DNA of 15,588 nucleotides, taken from contig CAJMPJ010000063.1 of NCBI GenBank assembly GCA_905215155.1, positions 1-15,588 on the forward strand. Reading direction: 5' to 3'. Within the stretch, counting starts at the first letter, position 1. The number at the start of each line of letters is the position of its first letter. Origin of the DNA: an uncultured bacterium. GTDB lineage: Bacteria; Bacillota; Clostridia; Lachnospirales; Lachnospiraceae. A program made the translations under genes and the position numbers. Positions 4,778 to 12,613 of this stretch are shown here, piece by piece. The notes below the pieces were generated by a model. The model saw only the letters and a program-made list of their open reading frames with translations, was not told the DNA's origin and did not search any database.

Positions 4778-5884
4778 ATGAAGAAATATTTGAGTTTGCT
4801 GCTTGCGGCAGCCCTGGCGGTGAGCCTTACAGGCTGCAGAAATCATTCCGGCACAGACAATAGAAAGGCAGCTCAGTCATCGGCTGAGACCGATGCAGCT
4901 AAAGCGGCCCAGGCAACGGCAGAAGCCGCCGCGGCCACAAGATACCAGACTCCGGAACTGACGTTTCGCTATGGGGAAGTAAATGGGGAAGATAATATTA
5001 TTACCCAGACCGGATATAAATTTGCAGAATATGTGGATGAATTGTCCAATGGCCGCATCAAAATTGAAATATATCCCAATCATGCGCTTGGGGATGAAAG
5101 AACATCACTGAGAGATCTGCGCAGAGGCGGCAGAAACATTGATATGTACCGTGGAAATACCAATGCTCTGACCGGATATGGATTTAAAAAACTCAATCTG
5201 TTTGGTCTTCCATACATTTTTAACAGCCGGGAAGGAATGTGGAAGGTTTTGGAGGATGAAGAACTGGGACAGGCATTCCTGTCAGAAGGCACAGAGGTTG
5301 GGGCGAATATGGTAGGCTTGTTCTATACAGATGAGGGAGCACGAAACTTATTTACCACAAGAAAGATCAATGGATTAGAGGACTTAAAAGGTATGACGAT
5401 CCGTGTTCCGGAATCGGTGCTTGTTATGGATACTCTTTCCGCATTGGGAGCACGCCCCGTTCCCATGCCATACAGTGAGTTAAAAGATGCTTTGATCCAT
5501 GGGAATGTAGAGGGAGGGGAAAATCCCTTAACTGCCTATATATCCAACAAATTATATGAGGCTGCTCCTTATTACTTATTAAGCGGTCATATTTACAGCC
5601 CCGGAATCGTTTTGATGGCAGAAGAAAAATGGAACGCGTTAAGCGAAGAAGATCAAAATATTCTTTTAGAGGCAGGGCGAAGAGCTTCTGAATGGAATAA
5701 GACAGCCATTGTAGAAGAGGAAGAAAGGCTAATAAATGAGATGGATGAAAAAGGTGTTACCGTAACAGAATTAACGCCGGAAGAGATCCAGCAGGCCAGG
5801 GATCTTGAAGAAATTGTCCGGGTGAGTTTTACACCGGGTTTGGAGGAGCTTTTAAATAGAATCATTGAAATTCAAAACGAATAA
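4778..5884 (+). CDS. TRAP transporter solute-binding lipoprotein, DctP family (orphan)
   Basis: This is an extracytoplasmic receptor of 368 residues. A lipoprotein signal (MKKYLSLLLAAALAVSLTGC) ends at Cys20, the lipid-anchored residue. An Ala-rich flexible linker occupies about 21-56. The remainder matches DctP receptors, with IKIEIYPNHALGDERTSLRDLRRG (about 94-118), LPYIF (144-148), LKGMTIRVPES (203-213) and ALIHGNVEGGENPL (238-251). Arg209 aligns with the arginine that in this family clamps the ligand's carboxylate. The start is certain from AGGAGG seven bases upstream. TRAP receptors normally neighbour DctQ and DctM membrane subunits, but neither is present between recQ and sbcD, so this is an orphan receptor. 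It may serve a distant transporter or act in sensing. The ligand is unknown, probably an organic acid. A hairpin follows the gene. Confidence 0.9.
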   Translation: MKKYLSLLLAAALAVSLTGCRNHSGTDNRKAAQSSAETDAAKAAQATAEAAAATRYQTPELTFRYGEVNGEDNIITQTGYKFAEYVDELSNGRIKIEIYPNHALGDERTSLRDLRRGGRNIDMYRGNTNALTGYGFKKLNLFGLPYIFNSREGMWKVLEDEELGQAFLSEGTEVGANMVGLFYTDEGARNLFTTRKINGLEDLKGMTIRVPESVLVMDTLSALGARPVPMPYSELKDALIHGNVEGGENPLTAYISNKLYEAAPYYLLSGHIYSPGIVLMAEEKWNALSEEDQNILLEAGRRASEWNKTAIVEEEERLINEMDEKGVTVTELTPEEIQQARDLEEIVRVSFTPGLEELLNRIIEIQNE

Positions 5885-5886
5885 AA

Positions 5887-5927
5887 TTAAGGGGCGTAAT
5901 AGCAGAATTTATTGTTGCGCCCCTTAA
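5887..5927 (+). terminator. hairpin terminator after the TRAP receptor gene
   Basis: TTAAGGGGCG (5887-5896) and CGCCCCTTAA (5918-5927) are exact complements, with an inner AATA/TATT helix. The T-rich stretch after it on the plus strand is broken (AAAACACATTTCTCTTT), so termination may be partial. It separates the lipoprotein gene from the sbcDC promoter. Confidence 0.65.
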
Positions 5928-5963
5928 AACACATTTCTCTTTCTAACCAATATCCGGTAACTA

Positions 5964-5972
5964 TGGTATTAT
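5964..5972 (+). promoter_or_regulatory. extended -10 promoter of sbcDC
   Basis: TGGTATTAT consists of a -10 (TATTAT, 5967-5972) with a TGN extension. The -35 position holds only the poor match TAACCA. The predicted transcript would start near 5979 and contain the AGGAGG at 5991-5996. Confidence 0.45.
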
Positions 5973-6000
5973 GAAAAAAACTAAGTGAGAAGGAGGAAGC

Positions 6001-7170
6001 ATGAAATTTTTCCATTTATCCGATTTACATATAGGAAAACAATTGATTGGACGGAGCTTGAAGGAAAATCAGGATGCGGTTTTAAAGCAGATTGTGGATT
6101 ATGCAAGAGAATATCATCCGGACGCAGTTTTAATTTGCGGAGATATTTATGATAAAACGGTACCTTCGGGAGAAGCATATACCATGTTCGGCAATTTTCT
6201 GGATGCTCTTTCTGAGATAAGACCTGAGATCACGGTTCTTATTATAGCAGGAAATCATGATTCTCCGGAACGGCTTTCCTATGCCGGTTCATTTTTGGAA
6301 AAGCACCGGATTCACCTATCCGTGTTCCCTCCGAAAAGCCCGGAAGAATATTTAAAAAAAGTGGTTTTGCAGGACGAATACGGCCCTGTTAATTTTTATC
6401 TTCTCCCGTTTTTAAAGCCCGGATATGTACGGCAATTATTTGCAGAAAATCCTCCCGATGGATATGAAAATGCAGTAAGGGCTGTGCTGGACCGGGAGAC
6501 TATCGACGAAAAACAAAGAAATGTGATTTTGTCCCATCAGTTTTATACGGGCAGAGGAAAAGATCCGGATACCTGTGAATCCGAACAGGCGGTGATTATG
6601 GCAGGCGGTCTGGACCGGGTGGATGCTTCTGTTTTATCTGGATTTGATTATGCGGCCCTGGGCCATATCCACGGTTCCCAGAAGGTGCTGAAGGATACCA
6701 TCCGCTATTGCGGAACTCCTTATAAATATTCTGTCAGTGAGGAGCACCATAAAAAATCGGTCACCGTGGTAACCTTAAACAGAAAAGAAGATGCTCCTGA
6801 ATTGGAGTTTCTTCCTCTTTCCGGTATTCAGGATGTAAGGCGGGAACGGGGAAGTCTTGCAGAGATTCTGGAACGGGGCACAGAGGAACGGAGACACGAT
6901 TTTGTAAGCATCACCTTAACAGATGACGATGAGCCATACCGCGTCAGAGAACGTCTGGAGGAAGTATACGACCATTTGCTGGAACTTCGGGTGGACAATG
7001 AACGGACCAGAAGAATCCTTACGGAACAAGAAGATATGGTCCCTGTTTTAAATCCTTTGGAAGCATTCCGGCAGTTTTACAAAGCTGTGAGGAATGAAGA
7101 GATGACGCAAGAAGCAGAAAAGATTATGGAACAAATTGTCCAGGAAGCAAAGGAGGAGGAGGGATTATGA
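6001..7170 (+). CDS. sbcD: exonuclease SbcD (Mre11-type nuclease subunit)
   Basis: This is the metallophosphoesterase subunit of the SbcCD nuclease, which opens DNA hairpins and trims blocked double-strand ends with manganese. The five phosphoesterase motifs are all present: DLHIGK (D8, H10), CGDIYD (D48), GNHDSPE (N85, H86), SHQF (H179) and GHIHGSQ (H222, H224). The C-terminal part after about residue 270 corresponds to the capping domain and the SbcC-binding helices. Its length of 389 residues is normal. AGGAGG (5991-5996) precedes the ATG. The stop overlaps the sbcC start by four bases (ATGA), so the two subunits are translationally coupled in a fixed ratio. Nothing unusual is seen. Confidence 0.96.
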   Translation: MKFFHLSDLHIGKQLIGRSLKENQDAVLKQIVDYAREYHPDAVLICGDIYDKTVPSGEAYTMFGNFLDALSEIRPEITVLIIAGNHDSPERLSYAGSFLEKHRIHLSVFPPKSPEEYLKKVVLQDEYGPVNFYLLPFLKPGYVRQLFAENPPDGYENAVRAVLDRETIDEKQRNVILSHQFYTGRGKDPDTCESEQAVIMAGGLDRVDASVLSGFDYAALGHIHGSQKVLKDTIRYCGTPYKYSVSEEHHKKSVTVVTLNRKEDAPELEFLPLSGIQDVRRERGSLAEILERGTEERRHDFVSITLTDDDEPYRVRERLEEVYDHLLELRVDNERTRRILTEQEDMVPVLNPLEAFRQFYKAVRNEEMTQEAEKIMEQIVQEAKEEEGL

Positions 7171-10100
7171 AGCCGCTGAAATTGATCATGTCCGCGTTTG
7201 GTTCCTATGGAGGAACAGAGATCGTGGATTTTGAAAAGATTAGTCATGGAATCTTTCTCATTACGGGAGATACTGGGGCGGGGAAGACCACCATATTTGA
7301 TGCCGTTTCCTTTGCTCTTTTTGGAGAAACCAGCGGACAGAAGCGGGAGTCCTCCATGATGCGCAGCCAGTATGCTCCGGAGGATCAGGAGACTTATGTT
7401 TCTCTTACATTTTCTGAGCGTGGAGAAGTTTATGAGATCAACAGAAGTCCCTCCTATACCCGGGTCAGCAAAAGGAAAAATAAAAACGGAGAGTATACCA
7501 GCGTGCTGGTACCGGCAAAAGCATCTCTGTTTCTTCCCGATGGATCGGAATATCCAGGTAATTTACGGGACATCAACGTAAAGCTGCAGGAGATCATTGG
7601 TGTGGATCAGAATCAGTTTTCCCAGATCGCCATGATCGCTCAGGGAGATTATTTGAAGCTGCTTCACGCATCATCAAAGGAACGCAAAGAGATTTTTTCC
7701 AGAATTTTCAATACCGGTATCTTCAGCCGGATTCAGATGAAATTAAAGGATAAAAATCATTTGTATTACGGAAAACTGGAAGACAACAGAAAGCTTTGTA
7801 TCCATGAGCTGAGGCATATGGAGTTTTTAGAGGACAGTAAGTATCATTCGGCCTGGCAGGAACTTTTGGAGTTTAAAGAGACAAAGACTGAGGAAATCAG
7901 AGATTTCTTAAATAAAGTCCTGGAAGAGATTCGGGAAAAAGAACAGATACTTCATGAGGAGCAGGAACAGACGGGAAAACAGCTATTGGAAACCAAAAGT
8001 CATCTCAGTCTTGCAGAAGAGATTAATCAATTATTTGATGCTCTGAAAAATGCCCAAAACAGTGTCATGCTTTTGGAGGACCAGAAGGAAGCCTGGCAGC
8101 AAAAGAGGGAGCGCCTAATAAGAGCCCAGATGGCTGAGAAGATAAGCGGAGCCGCCGGACAGCTGTCGGAAAAAAACAGAGATTATGAAAACTCCGCGCA
8201 AAGGACAGAGCAGTTAAAAAAAGAGCTGGAATCCCTGGTTCAAACACTTGAGACGGTGAAAATAGAAGCAGAGGAACGTAAAAAAACAGCCGACAGGGAA
8301 ATTCCAGGTCTACAGGCCAATTTAAACCGTCTCCAGGAAGCCATGCCCCTTTATGCCAGATGGAAAGAGGCACGGAAGGAATACGAGCAGCTGAAAAAGG
8401 AAGAAAGAGAAGCAGACACCTTATTAAAGGGATTTGAAACGGAGCTTACAGAATGTAAAAACCGGATCCACCTTCATGAGTCCTCAAAGGAAGCGGTGGA
8501 GAAAACGGCAAATGAACTGGCAGCCGTCATTCAGAGAAACCATGAACTTACAGAACGGCAGCAGGCTCTAAAAAATCTTCTGGCCGCATGGAAGGATTTT
8601 TTGACGGCCCGGGTAAAAACGGAACAGTGTCAGGCAGCGGCAGAGACAGCCCAAAAGGATTATATGCAGGCTGAAGATACTTACAATCACAGATATAACG
8701 TATTTTTAGCCCATCAGGCAGGAATTATGGCAGAGACTTTGATCGAAGGAAAACCTTGTCCGGTCTGCGGTTCCACCCATCATCCGGAAAAAGCCGGTTT
8801 GTCTCATGAACCAGTCACCCAGGAAATGGTGGAACAGGCAAAAAAAGCGCGAAACCGGGCAGAGGAACTTCGCTCCATTGCGGTGGAAGCCAGCATAAAA
8901 GCATTAGAAAGCTGCCGCCACCAGGAAGAATACATAAAGAAAGAATCGAAAAAATGGCTGAAAGACGACGTGTCCTTCTCTCAGTTGGAGAACTGTTTGA
9001 AAGAGGAAATAAAACAGGGGGAGTTTTTGCTGGCTGAGGTAAAAGAAAAGGAGACAGCTTCAAAAGAAGCTGGCCGGTGTCTCAAAGAACTTGTGGAATA
9101 TATAAAGGCCGACCGGAAAAAAATGGCTGAACTGGAGCCCCAAATAGAAGGAGCCAGGAATACCTGGCAGGAAAAGAATTTAAAAGCAGCGGCATCTCTG
9201 GTACAAATAAACCAATGGAAAGAACGGCTGCCCTATCCGGAAGAAAAGGAGGCAAGCAGCCAGATAAAATGGCTGGAAAACACAATTAATGAGCTTCAAA
9301 ATTCAGTGGATTCTGCGGTGGAACAATACCGCCATATGGCAGAAGCGGTGAAAGAAAAAAATGGCCGCCTTTCTTCTGAAATGGAGAACCTGGAATCAAG
9401 AAAACGGCTCGCAAAGCAGGCGGCAGAGGAATACAAAGAAGCATTAAAAGCCATGGGCTTTGAAACCGAAGAAGCGTATCTAAAAGCAAAGCAGCCGGCG
9501 CAAACCATGGACCAATGGAAAACAGAAATTGAGTTGTACGAAAAGGATCTGTTAAGAAGCCGGGCCATTCTGGAAGAATACTTAAAACAGACCAAAGGGC
9601 GGGAGCGGATCGACCTTCTTCCCTGGAAGGAAAAAGCGGACAGTCTTCAGGAGAAGCAGAAGCAGCTGCAAAAAGAGGAAACCAAGATATCCGGAATCCA
9701 CAGCAAAATGAGACAGGCTTACGAAACCCTGAATCGTTTGTGGAAGGAAAGAGAGCAGCTGGAAGAAGAATATGTGCTGTATCATAACCTTTACCGGACG
9801 GCCAATGGAAAATTAACGGTCAGCCTGGATTTTCAGACCTATGTCCAGCGGCAGTATTTCAATCAGATGATACAGGCAGCTAACAGGCGGTTAAAAGAGA
9901 TGACGGATGGACAATTTCTGCTTAAATGCAGAGAGTTTGAATCACTTGGAAAGCAGGGGGAGGTCGGTCTGGATCTTGACGTGTACAGCATGGCAACGGA
10001 TAAGGTTCGGGATGTAAAGACCCTTTCCGGCGGCGAATCCTTTATGGCAGCTTTAGCCATGGCCCTTGGCATGTCGGATATCATACAGAGGACTGCCGGT

Positions 10101-10325
10101 CATGTGTCCATGGATGCCCTTTTTATTGACGAGGGGTTTGGTTCCTTGGATGAGGAATCCAGAATGAAAGCAGTGCGAATACTTAGAGCGCTTGCCGGAG
10201 AACGCCGGCTCATCGGTATTATTTCTCATGTGACAGAATTGAAAGAACAGATTGGGAAAAAGCTCATTGTAAAGAAAAATGAAAAAGGAAGCAGGATTCT
10301 GTGGGATTTGGACAGAATTCCATAA
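7167..10325 (+). CDS. sbcC: exonuclease SbcC (Rad50-type ATPase subunit)
   Basis: This 1052-residue SMC-like ATPase pairs with SbcD. Walker A GDTGAGKT is at 34-41. A Q-loop region (MIAQGDYLKLL) lies at about 156-166. Two very long, Lys/Glu/Gln-rich coiled-coil arms (about 190-500 and 570-890) flank the zinc hook CPVC (Cys531, Cys534). The second ATPase half contains the signature LSGGES (953-958), Walker B with D988 and E989 in LFIDEGFGSLDEES, and the switch histidine H1021 in ISHV. The head domains bind SbcD and DNA, and the hook dimerises two complexes. ATP binding controls nuclease access to hairpins and ends. The gene starts inside the sbcD stop codon. No terminator is visible after its stop; the next promoter follows within 50 bases. 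Confidence 0.96.
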   Translation: MKPLKLIMSAFGSYGGTEIVDFEKISHGIFLITGDTGAGKTTIFDAVSFALFGETSGQKRESSMMRSQYAPEDQETYVSLTFSERGEVYEINRSPSYTRVSKRKNKNGEYTSVLVPAKASLFLPDGSEYPGNLRDINVKLQEIIGVDQNQFSQIAMIAQGDYLKLLHASSKERKEIFSRIFNTGIFSRIQMKLKDKNHLYYGKLEDNRKLCIHELRHMEFLEDSKYHSAWQELLEFKETKTEEIRDFLNKVLEEIREKEQILHEEQEQTGKQLLETKSHLSLAEEINQLFDALKNAQNSVMLLEDQKEAWQQKRERLIRAQMAEKISGAAGQLSEKNRDYENSAQRTEQLKKELESLVQTLETVKIEAEERKKTADREIPGLQANLNRLQEAMPLYARWKEARKEYEQLKKEEREADTLLKGFETELTECKNRIHLHESSKEAVEKTANELAAVIQRNHELTERQQALKNLLAAWKDFLTARVKTEQCQAAAETAQKDYMQAEDTYNHRYNVFLAHQAGIMAETLIEGKPCPVCGSTHHPEKAGLSHEPVTQEMVEQAKKARNRAEELRSIAVEASIKALESCRHQEEYIKKESKKWLKDDVSFSQLENCLKEEIKQGEFLLAEVKEKETASKEAGRCLKELVEYIKADRKKMAELEPQIEGARNTWQEKNLKAAASLVQINQWKERLPYPEEKEASSQIKWLENTINELQNSVDSAVEQYRHMAEAVKEKNGRLSSEMENLESRKRLAKQAAEEYKEALKAMGFETEEAYLKAKQPAQTMDQWKTEIELYEKDLLRSRAILEEYLKQTKGRERIDLLPWKEKADSLQEKQKQLQKEETKISGIHSKMRQAYETLNRLWKEREQLEEEYVLYHNLYRTANGKLTVSLDFQTYVQRQYFNQMIQAANRRLKEMTDGQFLLKCREFESLGKQGEVGLDLDVYSMATDKVRDVKTLSGGESFMAALAMALGMSDIIQRTAGHVSMDALFIDEGFGSLDEESRMKAVRILRALAGERRLIGIISHVTELKEQIGKKLIVKKNEKGSRILWDLDRIP

Positions 10326-10345
10326 TTTCCGCGGTTACAAAGGAA

Positions 10346-10374
10346 TGGACGAAACTACGAATTTGTTCTATAAT
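10346..10374 (+). promoter_or_regulatory. sigma-A promoter of the ThyX-like/DHFR operon
   Basis: TGGACG (10346-10351, four of six consensus bases) and a perfect TATAAT (10369-10374) are separated by 17 bases. Transcription would begin near 10381, giving a leader of about 40 bases before the ATG at 10421. Confidence 0.65.
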
Positions 10375-10420
10375 ATAGAGCGGCACAAACAAGAGTTCAC
10401 CGATAGAAAGGAATGAAACG

Positions 10421-11041
10421 ATGTTAAAATGTGAGAGAACAAGCGTGATGAATATAGAGAATGCGATCCGGGGAGCCAGAAATCCAATGAACAGCTGGAA
10501 TCGTATGGACAGCAGCTACGATGAAGAGGGGGAATACATATTAGGACCCAATGATCTGGGACTTGCCAAAAGGCTTAGAAAAGCGGGGACCGACCACCGG
10601 AAATACATCCGCCAGATTTTTGTATCCGTGGATATAACGGCCCCACTTTACTGGTGGAAGGAATATGATACCTATAAAGTGGGTACGGTGGCAAACTCCA
10701 CCAGCACCATGCATAAGATTCATAGCAAGCCTTTTGAACGGAATGATTTCAGTCATGATCATATGACGGAGCAGACCCTTTTATTTATGGATACGGTAGT
10801 GGCTGAGCTTGAGAAGATCCGTCTCCGCTATCTGGAGACAAAGAGCAAAGAGGACTGGTATGATATGATCCAGCTTCTTCCCTCTAGCTACAACCAGATG
10901 CGTACATGTACGATGAATTATGAAACGCTGATCAATATATATTTTGCAAGGAAGAATCACAAGCTTGTGGAATGGCATACATTCTGCAGCTGGATCGAGA
11001 GTCTTCCATATGCAAAGGAATTGATTCTTGCAGACGAATAA
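10421..11041 (+). CDS. ThyX-like protein (FAD-dependent thymidylate synthase fold, atypical active site)
   Basis: This 206-residue protein is probably related to flavin-dependent thymidylate synthase ThyX. The order of elements fits that family: H59 before a strand (IRQIFVSVDI), then APLYWWKEYDTYKVGTVANSTSTMH (74-98) where ThyX has its Q-x-x-RHR-x(n)-S signature. Later come LPSSYNQMRTCTMNYETL (153-170) and NIYFARKNHKLVEWHTFCSWI (172-192), which resemble the C-terminal ThyX helices. The RHR triad itself is not present; TYK (84-86) stands near its place. The protein may therefore lack thymidylate synthase activity or bind different ligands. AAAGGA upstream supports the ATG at 10421, and the opening (KCERTSVMNIENAIRGARNP) looks native. 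It is followed 22 bases later by dihydrofolate reductase, which suggests a nucleotide or folate role. Databases may list it only as hypothetical. Confidence 0.6.
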   Translation: MLKCERTSVMNIENAIRGARNPMNSWNRMDSSYDEEGEYILGPNDLGLAKRLRKAGTDHRKYIRQIFVSVDITAPLYWWKEYDTYKVGTVANSTSTMHKIHSKPFERNDFSHDHMTEQTLLFMDTVVAELEKIRLRYLETKSKEDWYDMIQLLPSSYNQMRTCTMNYETLINIYFARKNHKLVEWHTFCSWIESLPYAKELILADE

Positions 11042-11063
11042 AAAGGGAAAGGATAATGGACGG

Positions 11064-11561
11064 ATGAATCTCATTGTTGCAGTGGATAAAAACTGGTCCA
11101 TCGGCAATCAGGGCCAGCTTCTCGTTTCCATTCCGGAAGATAAAAAACTTTTCCGGGAGGAAACTATTGGAAAAGTAATTGTAATGGGAAGAAAAACGTT
11201 GGAAAGCCTTCCGGGGAAACAGCCTTTATATGGAAGAACCAATATTGTGCTTACCAGAAATCCGGACTATAAAGTAAAAGGTGCCGTGATCTGCCATAGC
11301 TTGTCCCAGGTAATGGAGGAACTGAAAAAGTACCGGAAAGAGGACTGCTTTATCATTGGCGGTCAGAGCATCTACGAACAGTTTCTGCCCTATTGCAATA
11401 CAGCTCACGTAACGTATATTGATTATCTATATAGCGCGGACACCCATTTCCCCAATCTGGATAAGGATGCCAACTGGGAAATGACTGCTGAGAGTGATGA
11501 ACAGACGTATTTCGATCTATGCTATACGTTTCGTATGTATCAAAGAAAAAATCTTGTATAA
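11064..11561 (+). CDS. folA: dihydrofolate reductase
   Basis: This enzyme of 165 residues reduces dihydrofolate to tetrahydrofolate with NADPH in the cytoplasm. Recognisable elements are NLIVAVDKNWSIG (2-14) and the substrate-side motif IPEDKKLFREET, where D26 is the catalytic acid. Also present are the cofactor motifs MGRKT (41-45) and GGQSIYEQF (99-107), and the terminal strand pair FDLCYTFRMYQRK. The Trp usually before the helix (LPW) is replaced (LLVSIP), a variant seen in clostridial enzymes. The ATG at 11064 is favoured over an upstream in-frame ATG at 11028, which overlaps the previous gene. AAAGGA at 11048-11053 supports this choice, and the protein then starts where homologues do. 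It is co-transcribed with the ThyX-like gene. Classical DHFR normally supports ThyA-type thymidylate synthesis, so a thyA elsewhere is expected. Confidence 0.94.
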   Translation: MNLIVAVDKNWSIGNQGQLLVSIPEDKKLFREETIGKVIVMGRKTLESLPGKQPLYGRTNIVLTRNPDYKVKGAVICHSLSQVMEELKKYRKEDCFIIGGQSIYEQFLPYCNTAHVTYIDYLYSADTHFPNLDKDANWEMTAESDEQTYFDLCYTFRMYQRKNLV

Positions 11562-11590
11562 ATTCCAGAAAAAAGTTTGTTAAAAATTTA

Positions 11591-11608
11591 ATGTTATTTT
11601 TTAAACAT
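11591..11608. promoter_or_regulatory. candidate Rex (NADH-sensing repressor) operator
   Basis: ATGTTAT-TTTT-TAAACAT resembles the Rex consensus TTGTTAA-N4-TTAACAA. The core TGTTA-N6-TAACA matches at nine of ten positions. It ends two bases before the -35 box of the nfnAB promoter. A second, weaker match with one perfect half-site (TTGTTAA at 11577-11583) lies just upstream. Rex represses many redox genes in clostridia, which makes the site plausible for a transhydrogenase. AT-rich sequence makes chance matches fairly easy. Confidence 0.4.
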
Positions 11609-11609
11609 A

Positions 11610-11638
11610 TTGTCATAGCTCTTTAAAAATGGTAAGAT
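11610..11638 (+). promoter_or_regulatory. sigma-A promoter of nfnAB
   Basis: TTGTCA (11610-11615, five of six) and TAAGAT (11633-11638, four of six) are spaced by 17 bases. Transcription would begin near 11645, giving a leader of almost 80 bases that contains the hairpin at 11649-11687. Confidence 0.6.
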
Positions 11639-11648
11639 GGTAGGAGTA

Positions 11649-11687
11649 GCACTTATCGGAACGTTCAAAAGCCGCTCTGGTAAGTGC
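11649..11687 (+). other. stem-loop in the nfnAB leader
   Basis: GCACTTATC (11649-11657) pairs with GGTAAGTGC (11679-11687) through nine pairs including one G-U. The 21-base loop contains the palindrome GAACGTTC. The stem lies almost at the predicted 5' end of the transcript, 23 bases before the ribosome site. It may stabilise the message; no known riboswitch class is recognised. Confidence 0.4.
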
Positions 11688-11722
11688 ACGGGTATATTCA
11701 CGAAGACTTTAGGAGGATAAAG

Positions 11723-12613
11723 ATGTATAGGATTTTAAAAGCAGAGATGTTAGCTGACAAGATCTATCTGATGGATGTGGAAGCACCTCGGATTGCCAAA
11801 GCCTGCCAGCCTGGAGAATTTGTCATCGTTCGAATGGATGACAGAGGGGAGAGAATCCCTTTGACCATTTGTGACTTTGATCGTGAAAAAGGGTCGATTT
11901 CAATCGTATTTCAGACAGTGGGTGCCAGTACGGAAAAGATGGCCGGTTTAAAAGCCGGTGACAGCTTTGAAGATGTGGTAGGGCCTTTAGGCAACGCTTC
12001 TGAATTCGTTCACGAAGATATAGAAGAATTAAAGAATAAAAAATACTTATTTGTAGCCGGCGGCGTTGGAACGGCTCCCGTTTATCCCCAGGTGAAATGG
12101 ATGAGAGAACACGGCATTGATGTTGATGTCATCATTGGTTCCAAAACCAAGAATCTGCTTATCCTGGAAAATGAAATGAGAAAACAGGCAGGAAATTTAT
12201 ACGTTACCACGGACGATGGTTCCTACGAAAGAAAAGGAATGGTGACAGAAGTGATCAAGGACCTGGTGCAAAACCAGGGGAAAAAGTACGATGTGTGCGT
12301 AGCCATCGGACCCATGATCATGATGAAGTTTGTCTGCCTTTTAACAAAAGAATTAGAGATTCCAACGATTGTAAGCTTAAACCCCATAATGGTAGATGGT
12401 ACTGGCATGTGCGGTGCCTGCCGTGTAACTGTTGGGGGCGAAGTGAAATTTGCCTGTGTAGATGGACCTGAATTTGACGGACATTTGGTGAACTTTGATG
12501 AAGCCATGAAGCGTCAGATGATGTATAAGTCGGAAGAAGGCCGTTCTGTTTTAAAAGCTGTTGAAGGGGATACCCATCATGGCGGCTGCGGTCAATGTGG
12601 AGGTGAAGAGTAA
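11723..12613 (+). CDS. nfnA: NfnA, small subunit of NADH-dependent ferredoxin:NADP+ oxidoreductase
   Basis: This 296-residue flavoprotein belongs to the ferredoxin-NADP reductase/PyrK/SudB group. FAD contacts lie around RIPLTIC (44-50) and the NAD(H)-binding fold starts at FVAGGVGTAPVYPQ (110-123). The [2Fe-2S] site is the C-terminal loop VDGTGMCGACRVTVGGEVKFAC with C230, C233 and C245. D225 is a candidate for the aspartate ligand known in Nfn. With NfnB it forms a cytoplasmic electron-bifurcating complex that couples NADH and reduced ferredoxin oxidation to NADP+ reduction, and works reversibly. AGGAGG (11711-11716) supports the ATG at 11723. The stop overlaps the nfnB start by one base (TAATG). 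Databases often call it a sulfide/dihydroorotate dehydrogenase-like protein; the pairing with NfnB and the absence of pyr genes favour NfnA. A Cys/Gly-rich tail (HHGGCGQCGGEE) ends the protein. Confidence 0.88.
   Translation: MYRILKAEMLADKIYLMDVEAPRIAKACQPGEFVIVRMDDRGERIPLTICDFDREKGSISIVFQTVGASTEKMAGLKAGDSFEDVVGPLGNASEFVHEDIEELKNKKYLFVAGGVGTAPVYPQVKWMREHGIDVDVIIGSKTKNLLILENEMRKQAGNLYVTTDDGSYERKGMVTEVIKDLVQNQGKKYDVCVAIGPMIMMKFVCLLTKELEIPTIVSLNPIMVDGTGMCGACRVTVGGEVKFACVDGPEFDGHLVNFDEAMKRQMMYKSEEGRSVLKAVEGDTHHGGCGQCGGEE

Noticed and set aside
11723..12613. PyrK (dihydroorotate dehydrogenase electron-transfer subunit)
   Set aside because: No pyrD or other pyr gene is nearby, and the gene is translationally coupled to a GltD-like two-cluster subunit, the NfnAB arrangement.
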